Assembly: GCF_009389715.1 (NCBI RefSeq)
Contig: NC_052399.1
Coordinates: 5,520,585 to 5,584,584, forward strand
Direction of reading: 5' to 3'
Source: Phoenix dactylifera
Taxonomy: Eukaryota; Streptophyta; Magnoliopsida; Arecales; Arecaceae
DNA length: 64,000 bases
In this document: positions 11,791 through 22,300 of the stretch, in pieces
How the letters are laid out: the number at the start of each line of letters is the position of its first letter
Position numbering within the stretch: the first letter of the stretch is position 1
Position numbers and translations under genes: made by a program
The notes under the pieces: model-generated
The model's input: only the letters and a program-made list of their open reading frames with translations
The model's database searches: none
What the model was told of the DNA's origin: nothing

Positions 11791-11970
11791 CATGAGGCAG
11801 GTTGTGCAGAGGGTAAGTAATAACTATGTAAAATGAGAATTTACAGAATCTTAATATCCGAAAACAGAAGAACAATGGCACATGAGGCAGGTTGTGCAGA
11901 GGATAAGTAATAACAACGTGAAATGAGAAATTACAGAAACTTTAGTATCTAAAAACAGAAGAATATTGTC
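11791..11970. repeat. Two-copy tandem repeat, 90-bp unit
   Basis: The block catgaggcaggttgtgcaga at 11791 recurs exactly 90 bases later at 11881, followed in both copies by ggtaagtaataac or ggataagtaataac, then by gaaatgag/aaatgag, ttacag and aaaacagaagaa. The two copies differ by scattered substitutions, so the duplication is not recent. Confidence 0.85.
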
Positions 11971-12492
11971 AAAAGAATACAATAGCAATAGAACACCACT
12001 AAAAGAATAGAAAAAAAGTAATACTTTAAAAGTTTCTGATAAAGTGAAACTACGACAAGTTTGCAGAAGAAGAGAACATCAGTGGAACAGCCTAAATAAA
12101 ATCAAGGACTAAATCATTGTGTATTGTATCATGACCATCAAGGACTACTTTTGAATGATCTGAGGTAACAAACAGACCAGATTTCAACATCCAAGATGAG
12201 TTTTGACCCATCTAAACACCATGAGAGCAGAGAGCAGCTAGTAGTTTATAGGAATAACATTTCTTGTTATGCAATCCTACGTCCTCCACCCACCACAAAC
12301 CAAAACCATCAGATCAAATAAAAATCACAAATAGCCTGGCCTTTCTAAGAAGCGAAAGCAAGAAAAGCAGGCGAACCAAATTCAGAAATCAAACGTAAGA
12401 AAAGAAGCAGAGACCTACGAGTAATTCGATAAGGAGGAATGTAGGGGGTGTTACAATCTTATAGAAGAAGTTTATCACTGCACCGCTATCGG

Positions 12493-12555
12493 AACCCTAA
12501 ACGTCGCTGCCAGAATCTAAACGCTGCTGCCGGAACCCTAAACGTTGCTGCCGGG
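12493..12555. repeat. Three-copy 21-bp repeat with telomere-like cores
   Basis: Three successive units of about 21 bases share the pattern (C)CTAAACG-CTGCTGCC with small differences. The CCCTAAA string is the plant telomere unit read on the C-rich strand, but only single copies occur per unit, so this is a minisatellite and not an interstitial telomere. Confidence 0.75.
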
Positions 12556-13848
12556 AGAGCTCAGCCTTTGACCACTGCCCTCACACCTTCTTTGCTCGTC
12601 CCTCTCTCTCGCCTCCACGGCTCCATGTTGAAGGCTAGAAACCTTCACAATTTGGCAGGGAAGGCAGTAGAGGATAGGTTGTTTAAATAACCATGATCTT
12701 CCTTATAAATAACTGTTATGGGAACAAATATGCAACTGCACGAGTCCTCACAAGACAGACATCAAATAATATCATCAAACTGCATTCTATTTTATGCATA
12801 AGATTCTCATAAAGCCAAATTTGAATGAACTGCGGCTGCACAGCTACATGATCATCTCATAAATTAAGTTACTGGATAGGTTGTAGGATAGTTTACCATC
12901 TATCTTCGTCTAAGCTATTAGATAATTATGACATGCAATGTAATGGATATGTTTGGAGCCTTTCTTTAAGTACTACGAAAATACTGTACAATAAAACTAA
13001 CCTATGGAATAAATCTTGTAGAACAAAAAGTTATCATAAACACATGAATATAATACTCAAGAAATTAAAATTAATTATCAGCATATAATCATATGAAATT
13101 TTATATGTGTAATTTTTTATGAAATTTGAAAATGTTTGAAATTTTCTTAAATAGTTATCCTTATGAGACGGACATGTGAAGCACGTCTCATAGCTAGTAG
13201 CTAACAAAAATGATACAATCTTTTGGTGCTTGTAACGGGGATTTTACTATAATCCCATTTTCATTATTATTTGAGAATTAGGAGATATCTGGAAGGGGGT
13301 TATCTATTATGAAACTTATCATCTGTAATCCCAACACATTTACATGAAGACATGCACGAAAGCTCTCCAATTATATGTAGCCCTTTATTCCAGGTCACAA
13401 AATTCATATATTCAATCTTGTCGGGTAGTTTGCTTAACATGTTTATATCATGTCTAGTCATAGATCTTCATTCACATCTAGACATCCATAAAACATAAAT
13501 TATTCTCTCGTGTTTCATTTGCCTTCTTCTACGATCCTGCTGCTTCTTTTTGTGTATTCATTACTAATGTTCATCATTTATACGCTTTTTACGTTTGTCA
13601 TTAGGCTGACTTGTAGCTTTGGCGGCTCTAATCACACTTTAGATTTAGTAAGCAAAAGTGCCAACCGAACGCATCATGGCCCCCACTGCCAAAAGGAAAC
13701 CCGCTTGCATTAAGCCAACAGGGGCCGGTGGGGCGGACCAGAACAGATTCTAGCTTTGGACTCCAACGTCACCTTGGTCACTGCCGTAATGACACGATGG
13801 CGGTCCATCAGCTCCTCTGGCGTGCGGGATCCAAACGCAATGGTTAAA

Positions 13849-13855
13849 TATATAA
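13849..13855 (+). promoter_or_regulatory. Candidate TATA box of the LRR receptor kinase gene
   Basis: TATATAA lies about 345 bases upstream of the start codon at 14199. A start site some 30 bases downstream would give a leader of about 315 bases ending in the CT-rich stretch at 14130-14185, a common feature of plant 5' leaders. Position and sequence only; no transcript evidence. Confidence 0.4.
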
Positions 13856-14198
13856 TGCCACCGTTGGGTCTTTTTTTATTTTGACTTCGAAATCCACGAG
13901 CGCCGTGACCATATAGCTGGGGATGAAGTTGGTAGCCCGAAGCCAAGGCAACGGCCTCTCCTCTCCATCCCGTCATCTCACCAATAAAGTAACCTAATCG
14001 AGCATACATCGAAGCCTCCTCACCCTTCCACCGCAATTACATCCACGCCCCTCCTCTAGGTCCGGTAGAAAGGAAAGTGATAGCGAAAGAGACATCCCAA
14101 TCCCTGGCGGTGGCAGCACCACTACAAAAGTGTTGTTTTCCTCTCTCTTCTCTCCTCAGTCCTCACTCTTTTCTCTTTCGGAAGAGTGAAAGAAGAAA

Positions 14199-16364
14199 AT
14201 GGGGGACAAGAAGAAGCTCCAGTTCTTCCAACACCTACTATTACCACCTCTCCTTTGTCTGTTTTTCTTTGAGCACTCTTTAGAGGTGGAAGCCTCTTGG
14301 TCATCGTTGGACGGAGACTTGAGCACGCTGCTGGCCTTCCGCGCCCTGTCGGACCCGGCTCAGAAGCTGGCGAGCTGGAACCGGTCGGAACCGGCCCCGT
14401 GCTCGACGTGGCTGGGCATCTCTTGCGCCCAGGGCCGCGTCACCCGCCTCGTCCTCGAGGGACTCTCCCTCTCCAGCCCCGACGCCCTCCAAGCCCTCAC
14501 CCGCCTAGACCAGCTCCGCGTTCTCAGCCTCAAGTCCAACCTCCTCTCCGGCACCATCCCCGACCTCTCCCCACTCCCCGCCCTCAAACTCCTCTTCCTT
14601 TCGCACAACAACCTCTCCGGCGCCATCCCACACTCCATTTCGTCTCTCTCCCGCCTTTACCGCCTCGATCTCTCTCACAACAACCTTTCCGGCTCCGTGC
14701 CGGCCTCGCTGAACCGGCTCTCCCGTCTCCTCACCCTCCGCCTCGACTCCAACCGCCTATCCGGCCCCATCTCCGGCCTCGCCCTCCCCAACCTCCAGGA
14801 CTTAAATGTCTCCTCCAATATGCTTTCCGGCGCCATCCCACCTTCTGCGACCTCCTTCCCCGCCGCCGCATTTGCCGGGAACCCGGCCCTCTGCGGCGCC
14901 CCGCTTGCCAGCTGCCGCGACGCCGTCAGCGATCCCAGCCGTCCCACCGACAACAGCTCCGCCGCCGCCCCCGTCCCCCCCGCCGCCGCCGTCGTCGCTT
15001 CCTCCCCCTCCTCCAAGCCGGTGGTCGCTCCCCCTGGCGAGCGCCGCCGCCCAACCCCCGGCGGCATGAGCCGGGTCGCCGTGGTTGCCATCGTGGTCGG
15101 GGACTTCGCCGTGCTGGTCATCGTCTCCGGGCTTTTGTTTTGTTACTTCTGGCGGAAGTTCGCTCGGAAGAACCCGTCCCGGCTTCACGAGGGGGAGAAG
15201 ATTGTCTACTCCTCCAGCCCCTACGCCTCCCAGGGAGGCGGCGCCACCGGCGCTGCTGGCGGTGGGTTCGAGCGGGCGAGGATGGTGTTCTTGGACGACG
15301 CCAAGCGGTTCGAGCTGGAGGACTTGCTCCGGGCTTCGGCGGAGATGCTGGGGAAGGGCGGTTACGGGACCGCGTACAAGGCCGTCCTCGACGACGGCAG
15401 CGTCGTCGCCGTCAAGCGCCTCCGCGACGTCCAGGTCGCCGGAAAGCGCGAGTTCGAGCACCACATGGAGGCCCTCGGCCGGTTGCGCCACCCCAACCTT
15501 GTCCCTCTCAAAGCCTACTACTCCGCCCGCGACGAGAAGCTCCTCGTCTACGAGTACATGCCCAACGGCAGCCTCTACTCTCTCCTCCACGGTAAGTGAG
15601 TGGTAACCCCGTCTCCGTCGGATCCCGTCACCCCTCGCAGTCGCATTTCGGTAAATAACTGGATCTCATGCATTGGATGCTTTTTTTTGCTGGCATTATT
15701 TTTAGGAAATCGAGGACCGGGGCGGACGCCGTTGGATTGGACGACGAGGATGAGGATCGCGGCGGGGGCGGCGAGGGGGCTGGCGTTCATCCACCACGCG
15801 AGCAAGGCGCCGAAGCTGGCCCACGGGAACGTCAAGTCTACCAACATCCTCATCGACAAGACCGGCAACGCGCGGCTCGCCGACTTCGGGCTGGCCCTCC
15901 TGGGCCCCGCGGCGGCCGCGCGGTACGGCGGGTACCGCGCCCCGGAGGCGCCGGCGGACGGGCGGCGACCCTGGTCGTCGCAGCGGGCGGACATGTACGC
16001 CTTCGGCGTGGTGCTGCTGGAGCTCCTCACCGGGAAGCCGGCGGCCGACGGCGGCGGCGGAGTGATAGACTTACCGCGGTGGGTGCAGTCGGTGGTGAGG
16101 GAGGAGTGGACGGCAGAGGTGTTCGACCTGGAGCTGATGCGGTACAAGGGGATCGAGGAGGAGATGGTGGGGATGCTCCAGATCGCGATGGGGTGCACCG
16201 CGACGTCGCCCGATCAGCGACCCAGGATCGGCCACGTAGTCAAGATGATCGAGGAGATCCGCGGAGAATTCTCCCCCTCGCTCGAGTCCTTCGACTCGAT
16301 GTCCGACTCGCCCTCCGCTTCGGAGGACGCCAGCGCCACCACCGCCGGCGTTGCCAGCCAGTAG
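14199..16364 (+). CDS. LRR-III receptor-like kinase, At1g68400-type, probable pseudokinase, 2 exons, 683 aa
   Basis: Exons 14199-15591 and 15706-16364 flank a 114-bp GT-AG intron that splits a glycine codon (phase 1). Layout: signal peptide (about 1-32), LRR N-terminal cap (about 36-76), about five LRRs (to about 215) with LDLSHNNLSG-type repeats, an Ala/Pro/Ser-rich spacer, membrane segment (about 293-318), a juxtamembrane EGEKIVYSSSPY motif, and a kinase domain (about 370-655). The RFELEDLLRASAEMLGKG block, HGNRGPGRTPLDW and DLPRWVQSVVREEWTAEVFD are typical of the At1g68400 branch of LRR-III. The glycine loop GKGGYG, the lysine in VAVK (406) and DFG (524-526) are present, but the catalytic loop reads HGN (504-506), so the catalytic Asp is Asn; many LRR-III kinases are inactive this way. 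It should sit in the plasma membrane as a signalling co-receptor or scaffold; the ligand is unknown. The start has a good context (A at -3, G at +4). Third positions are very GC-rich, unlike neighbouring genes. Confidence 0.93.
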
Positions 16365-16732
16365 GGCTAATTTTCTATTTTTATGTAAAAGAATGATAGA
16401 TTTCTGTGAGCCGTTGGATTTGAGATGGAGGATGTAAAGTGTGTTGTTTACTTTTGCTTTTTGGTTTTACTCTGTTGTGTCGTGTCGTTTGTTTTTGTGA
16501 ACATTGTAATGAAACGGATTTGGATAACATCCAAAGTGGTTAATACTGTGGACCTCGGACAACGAGCTTGTTTGGGTGCGTGTAAAATTACGAGTCAGTC
16601 ACTGGTCTTGTCTCCATGTGTGGAGTGGTCTCCATCAACATGGAAGCTTTGTGGCCTGCGCCAATAAAGCCGGTAATCAGAGGAACGGTACATCTCTGGC
16701 CATTCTTTCTTGAGCGTTGGATGGGCTGTAAA
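16365..16732 (+). other. 3' untranslated region and flank of the LRR receptor kinase gene
   Basis: T-rich sequence following the stop codon, with an AATGAA variant near 16509 and AATAAA at 16663-16668. It ends at the SINE target site. Nothing coding is seen. Confidence 0.45.
16663..16668 (+). terminator. Candidate poly(A) signal of the LRR kinase gene
   Basis: AATAAA about 300 bases after the stop codon; the AATGAA near 16509 is an alternative and closer signal. Plant polyadenylation signals are loose, so the choice is uncertain. Confidence 0.3.
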
Positions 16733-16745
16733 GGAGCGTAGAATT

Positions 16746-17129
16746 GCCACCAAGGTGGTAGCCTAGTGGTACTGGACAGCAATTCTAACCACAGGGTCCC
16801 AAGTTCGAATCGCTGCGGCGACGATTAAATTGTGGACCGGAGCTCACTACTTTGGCCACTGCTTGGACTTGTGGTGTAGGACCACTCTTGAACCGCTAGT
16901 AGCCGGGGTGGTGCCGGGTGTGACGTATCACACGTGGGACTCGAGCCAGAGCTCAGAGGAGTAGCTGAGCCGGGCCTACGGGTGGGGAGGGTATGAGTAA
17001 AACCAGTCGGGGTGCCCAACACACGGCCATTTCTGCCCGCATCGAACATTCTCCTGGCGGGGCGGGGGCCCAGTGGGGCTGCTACGCGGGGGTGGGCTTG
17101 TCCCTTCCTCCCCCCTACCCCTTCACACT

Positions 17130-17168
<39 letters not shown>
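16746..17168 (+). mobile_element. Full-length tRNA-derived SINE, about 423 bp, with target duplication
   Basis: The 5' end is tRNA-like: box A TAGCCTAGTGG (16759-16769) fits the polymerase III consensus, and box B AGTTCGAATCG (16802-16812) differs from it by little; the spacing of about 33 bases is tRNA-like. A tRNA-unrelated body follows and the element ends in TAGC plus about 35 A residues. It is flanked by an exact direct repeat ggagcgtagaatt (16733-16745 and 17169-17181), or 16 bases if the adjoining A's are counted, the footprint of LINE-machinery target-primed insertion. It encodes no protein: the 60-75 codon frames within it are chance. It lies about 380 bases after the LRR kinase stop codon, in the same orientation. 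Confidence 0.88.
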
Positions 17169-17170
<2 letters not shown>

Positions 17171-17641
17171 AGCGTAGAATTCTGGAGTGATCGGATCACA
17201 TGGTGGCTGTTTGGTTGGTTACGCTAGGGCAGCCGTTGGTGATGTGTGGTAGGTACAGAAGGAAGGGACAAGGAAACGGGGCGCAGGGGAGGATGGCGTG
17301 ATATCTGTGATTGGGATCAAACGCCGATGTCGGTTGCTTGGGAGTCACTCCAATTAATGACCGACCGGGGTTTAAATACCGGATAGGGCTGCAAGCGGGG
17401 TCATTGTAGAATTATTCCATCGTTGACTGCATTGCTTCTAAATTATTATGTAATAATCCTGCTAGCTTTCCATCTATTCGATTGATTGCGTCTGTGAAAC
17501 GAACAAACTGCGCTATGGATTACAACAGTGGCTTTATCGGAAAAAATTATATAAGAAAGTATGGAAAAGAAGGAGAGCTGGGACCAGTCGCAAGTAGTAA
17601 TGGGTAGGTGGCTGGCGAGGTCCGAAGGAATCCACCAAGTG

Positions 17642-17675
17642 AGGGGAAGGGGAAGGGGAAGGGGAAGGGGAAGAG
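17642..17675. repeat. GGGGAA hexanucleotide repeat
   Basis: About five to six perfect AGGGGA units in a row on the + strand. Short G-runs in series could in principle form a quadruplex. The 77-codon frame crossing it looks fortuitous. Confidence 0.85.
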
Positions 17676-19119
17676 GTTATTGTACGCAGCGGGCATAGTA
17701 TTTACAGTGCTGGGCTCCCTTCTGGGGGAGTTCTCCTTGGTCGTTCAGAGCATTTCTCCCTTCTGGGGGACCCTCTGCTTTTCTCCGGTGGTGGCCACAG
17801 TTGATGACTTCTGTTCCTGCACATGTGGAGATATAAAATAAAGGCATTCCCATCCACTCGATGCATTAGGAGTCGGTGTCACATCTGTCAGGACCTAGAG
17901 AGAGAAAGAAAGAGAGACTTTTTTTTTTTTTTATAATTTATAATGTTAGTGTATAGATGCAGCGAGTGACTGGCCACATATAAAGCCATTCAGTCTGCAG
18001 TCTCGTTAGCCTCTCTAAATATGTGTTTGACTTAAAAGGCCGCACCGCCACTAATCATAATATGAAAAAGAAAGAGACTTTGACCATGTTTTTAGGTATA
18101 AGTTTTGCGGGAGTGTCAAGAGTCGGAGAAAGTGGTGACTTAAGTAATTCATTTAGTCAAAAGGTTATACTTGAAAGTTATTTCAATTGCTTGGGAGGTC
18201 CCTTGCTGGAGAATAAAGAGAAGTCTTCAGCATTAATTTAGTAATCAAGCATGAGCAAAGTGCTCTGATTAGTATTACGCATGCAAGTTTACATTAAATT
18301 CCACCAGTTCGTTAATCTTTCCCACCAATGCCAATATGTCAAAGCGAAGGCGAGTAGCTTGAGGGACCTCTCAGAAAAAGAAAGAGACATGGGTCCATGT
18401 AAAGATTTTTCAGGTGTATATAGAGGGCCATCGACAATCATTTGAGGCAGCACCCAATGAAGTGACCGCAGTAGAATCATCAAAGAGTAGCTTTTCAAAT
18501 TGCTAAAAATTTATGAATAAATTTTATCAAGTAACCTTTAAAGCAGTATATATTCACATTCTGAAGATTGAAATATACATTACTTCTCGTATATTCTCCA
18601 GTTTATTTGTAATAGCATGTACTTTGCACGGACCATGTAAAAATTCATTCTCTTTCTTTTTCCAAAAGTTTTAAAGAACTACTATAGTAGGGTTCGCTGT
18701 ATTCATGAGTACATTATTAGGTTTCTTAAAGTATCCCTCACTTTGTAAGAGAATAGAACTAAAACCTTTAGGATTTGGAGAGTTGTTTGAAGTAACTTCT
18801 GCCGCGTGCGCAGGTCTGCACTCCAAGCTACGGATTGTGGGCAATCAGACTCGAGATCTTCATTAACCTTTTTCTAGCTACTTGTTCAACGTTCTGTTTA
18901 TCTAGCCTCCAATTGAAAAAAAAGAAAAAAAAAGTTTTTGGAACCTAAGCTACCCAAAATAACGTGCATAATGAAATGTGTTAAAATATTTGCAGAAGAA
19001 AAAAAAAAAAGCAAAAAAAACTGATTTTATTTTTTTGTTTCATCATATTTAGTACATCTCAAGGATTATATATACACGTGTACACACTCAATACAAGAAA
19101 AATAATATAGGCTGATATA

Positions 19120-19345
19120 AAATTATGCTAATAAAAAAAAATACTTGCTGATATAAATTGTTATGTGTTCTCTAAAATTACTCTAATATGATCATGCTAA
19201 TAAAGAAAAAAAATACTGACCGATACATGGTCACGTTGACAAAGAAAAATAATACTGACCGATACAGGATCACACTAACACAAAAAAAATAACATGAGAT
19301 GATATATGTTGTTACGTGATCTCTAAAATTATGCTAACAAAATGT
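19120..19345. repeat. Degenerate AT-rich tandem repeat
   Basis: Several diverged units share (a)tgctaataaa-a(n)-tactgaccgatac and ctaaaattatgctaa cores at spacings of roughly 45-60 bases. The clearest pair is the actgaccgatac motif near 19216 and 19255. Boundaries are approximate. Confidence 0.6.
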
Positions 19346-22300
19346 GAATTATTTTGCTTAATGTAAACATACTACAAAAGAATGATTGGTAGAAATAGAC
19401 TATGCATGCTCCTGTCTAATTGCTTGCATTCCATGTACGTGCCTACCTATTAGACTAATCCATGAGTGGCATAATTCCATGTTTCTAAGGTATTTCTAAC
19501 TTCCAAGATCATGTTGCGCTATATCATGTTCCCATTTGTGCTTCCTATAATGTGTTATGCCTGGTAATATTGCAATCTAGAGTCCCCTGTTCTTTTTTTT
19601 TTAATTATTTTAAGAAAACACCAACAACTGGTCATTGAGGAAGTAGCAAGAGGAACATTGCCCTCCTTTACGAAATGGGGATTAATTTAGACGTTTCAGT
19701 CCCAACAACAGACAGTTCGTCGTTGTAAGGTGTGCTTGCTTTGCGGGAATGGATTACTTAGGCACTAAGTAGAATTAAATGGCGATCGGATCATAGATTA
19801 GCATCTCTCTAATTCTCCTTCCCCTTAAATTTATGATGCGTAACCTACATGCCACGCCACAATTTGTTGCTTTATGGGATCTTAAACATCCGTGCTCTCT
19901 ATTTAACTATGTATTGTGAATACATTACAGAAAAACGGGGGGAAAGAAACCTCTTGATAGATGATGGCGTCACAGCCATGCATGGGATTCTAATTACTTG
20001 GATCTGACTCGCTAGATAACATTTCATTCATAGATATTATCAGAGCAACCTATGAATGCTTATTTTCTTCAAACAGTTACATAAATGGCACAAGCTATGG
20101 TAAATCAACAAAGCTGACAAAAGAATAACTCTTGCAGATAGCTCTGAATGAGACAACCGAGCCATCCTTAGCCTAACTTCACGAGAAAGCAGTGGAAAAG
20201 TAAGAGCTTCCATTAAACTACAAGCTGATACCAGCAGAGTTGTTCACTTGCACATGTACCACCCTGTTCCTGAGAAACCATGTACCCTCACTTTTACCAA
20301 TAAGTTATGAACAGAGCTGGCCTTTTTTCGTTGTTCTTTATATCGATTGGAGAAGGACTCCGAGATGCCAGAATCATTGGCTTGCCAGCTTTAAACGTGC
20401 GGTCATGTTCCTCCGGCGCGCTTTCCAATGCTTCTCTTCTGAAGAGAAAGGAAGGGAGGTTGCTATAATGACAAGAGGCTGATCTAAACAACAAGGGATG
20501 AAACATATGGAATCTTTTGGTGCCGGGGAAGGAAGGAGCAAGGGCTTCTGTTAATTGAACAGTCTTTCCTATTCGATATGTGGATGCCTTTTTTTTTTTT
20601 TTATTGAGAGAGTCGAATCTCCTGCTCACTAAAAAATCTTGTTTCTGCTCTTCTTTACTATTATCTGTATGCTCTTTTTGATAATCATAGTCGACAGTAG
20701 GCCTGGGTTTGCGCCGGGAGATCAATGCAATTTGCTCTTGCGGGACCAAATGAGTCTATAGTTAGAAGATTAGTCTGATTCTTGCTTTGATCAAAAGAGC
20801 CGGCCTAATTAAAGAGTTCAGATCTCCTAAATTTGTAAAGGTTTGTTTGGATGATTACGCTGAAATTCTATAAAATTCGTGGATTGGGTCAGTACAAAAT
20901 GTTGAGATAGACCTATATTCATAAATAGTTTTGGAGTGGATCGAATTCTATAAAAAAAAAAAATCAGTTTGTAATTCTATAATCTTGCTGGTTGTTCAAA
21001 TAGGCTCCAACTATAACGATCGGAAATTTCTATAAGCTTAGCAGGGTTACTTACTTGCTACCATCCCTTAGAGGCAGGAGTTAGTGATTTTGAGACACGA
21101 AGATTTTCTGTTTTACTGTTTGTTTTGAGAAAAGTAAACGAAGAAGTTGTCACCAGTTAGTTATATTTCTTTTAAAGGTGATGCAAGCGTTAAGTCATGT
21201 TAACAACTTGAGAAAACACATTCTACGGCTGGAAAAAATTTCCCAAATAATAATGAGTGGAACCACTAGGCTGAAGCCTTGTTTTGCAGATGATCAACTC
21301 TAACTTATCAAAAGACATAATTGCCATTGAAGGAAATCATGTGATGAATAATCTGAAAGCAAGAAGATTGAGATAATTGTTACCTTAATGCAGGAAACAA
21401 GGGTGCTTCCTAAAAAAAATAAAAATACATGTAAATATGAAGAGAACCATAGGAAATCACCGGGATACCTTTTTTAAGTAGTTCTCGCTGATTTCATGTA
21501 GTATAGCAAAATAGTTTTCTGAAGATCCAAAATGAGAACTTTTAGTATAAATGTTTTCTCATTTGGGTTTTTCTCTTTGCCTCGAAAATAATGGAGTCGC
21601 TGAGTTCGCGGGATGGGAAGGGAAAAGTGTGATCAACGAAAAAATGGAGAATGCCTCGTATCTGGTTGGAGTTTTCAAAAAAGAAAGATGAGAAAATAAC
21701 TTTTTTCTAGGAACAACATTTCCACATTTTATGAGAAAGAAAAATCCATACAAGATATGGAAAAATTCAACTTTCATTTCCATCTGCTAAAAATTGGGGC
21801 ATGTTTTTTTCAAAAGTGCCATTTAGTTTTTAGATTGAATGGGATAAGACATTTTTCTTCATTAAAGGTATAACATATATTTTACATAACTTTTTTAGGG
21901 AGTAGATGTTTAATCAAATTTAAGCCACTCTGAAATTTGCTATTTTCTTACGGTCAACCAAAGATGCCAAAACTACTTTTCCATACATCATATACTTTAT
22001 CATCAACTTTCCAAAAAAAAACATCCTATTCAGAAAAAAATTTCCTAAGAAGCAGATAGCATAGATAGCAGACAGTGGCAAATATTAACCGCATGTTTCT
22101 CTCCCTAATTATTTTCTTATAACAAAATTTATTTTACTACACTGTAAATTGTATTAGTTTATTTCTTTAATTTCAATTTGGCTAGGCTGATCTAAGCTCG
22201 TTCGAAATTGAAACTCTAGGCGTGGAGTAGCATGCTCTTTGCATGGTTAAATTAATGCTAGAGCCAGCGTGAGCAATTCCAACCAGACTCAAAGCCAACC

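Larger units (their letters stand above)
11575..13848. other. Intergenic DNA with no gene, upstream of the LRR kinase
   Basis: AT-rich sequence without coding features. It holds a two-copy 90-bp tandem repeat (11791-11970) and a three-copy 21-bp repeat with CCCTAAACG cores (12493-12555). The frame through the latter (12448-12690) has no family resemblance. Confidence 0.55.

Noticed and set aside
11027..11836. Frames of 150-200 codons on both strands
   Set aside because: They lie in the GC-rich MITE and its GA/CT tracts, are low complexity, and end without any family motif.
14297..15606. Long overlapping frames on both strands across the LRR kinase (up to 432 codons)
   Set aside because: They are read-throughs of GC-rich codons of the real gene; their residues are Arg/Pro/Ala/Gly-rich and show no domain, while the kinase frame is fully conserved.
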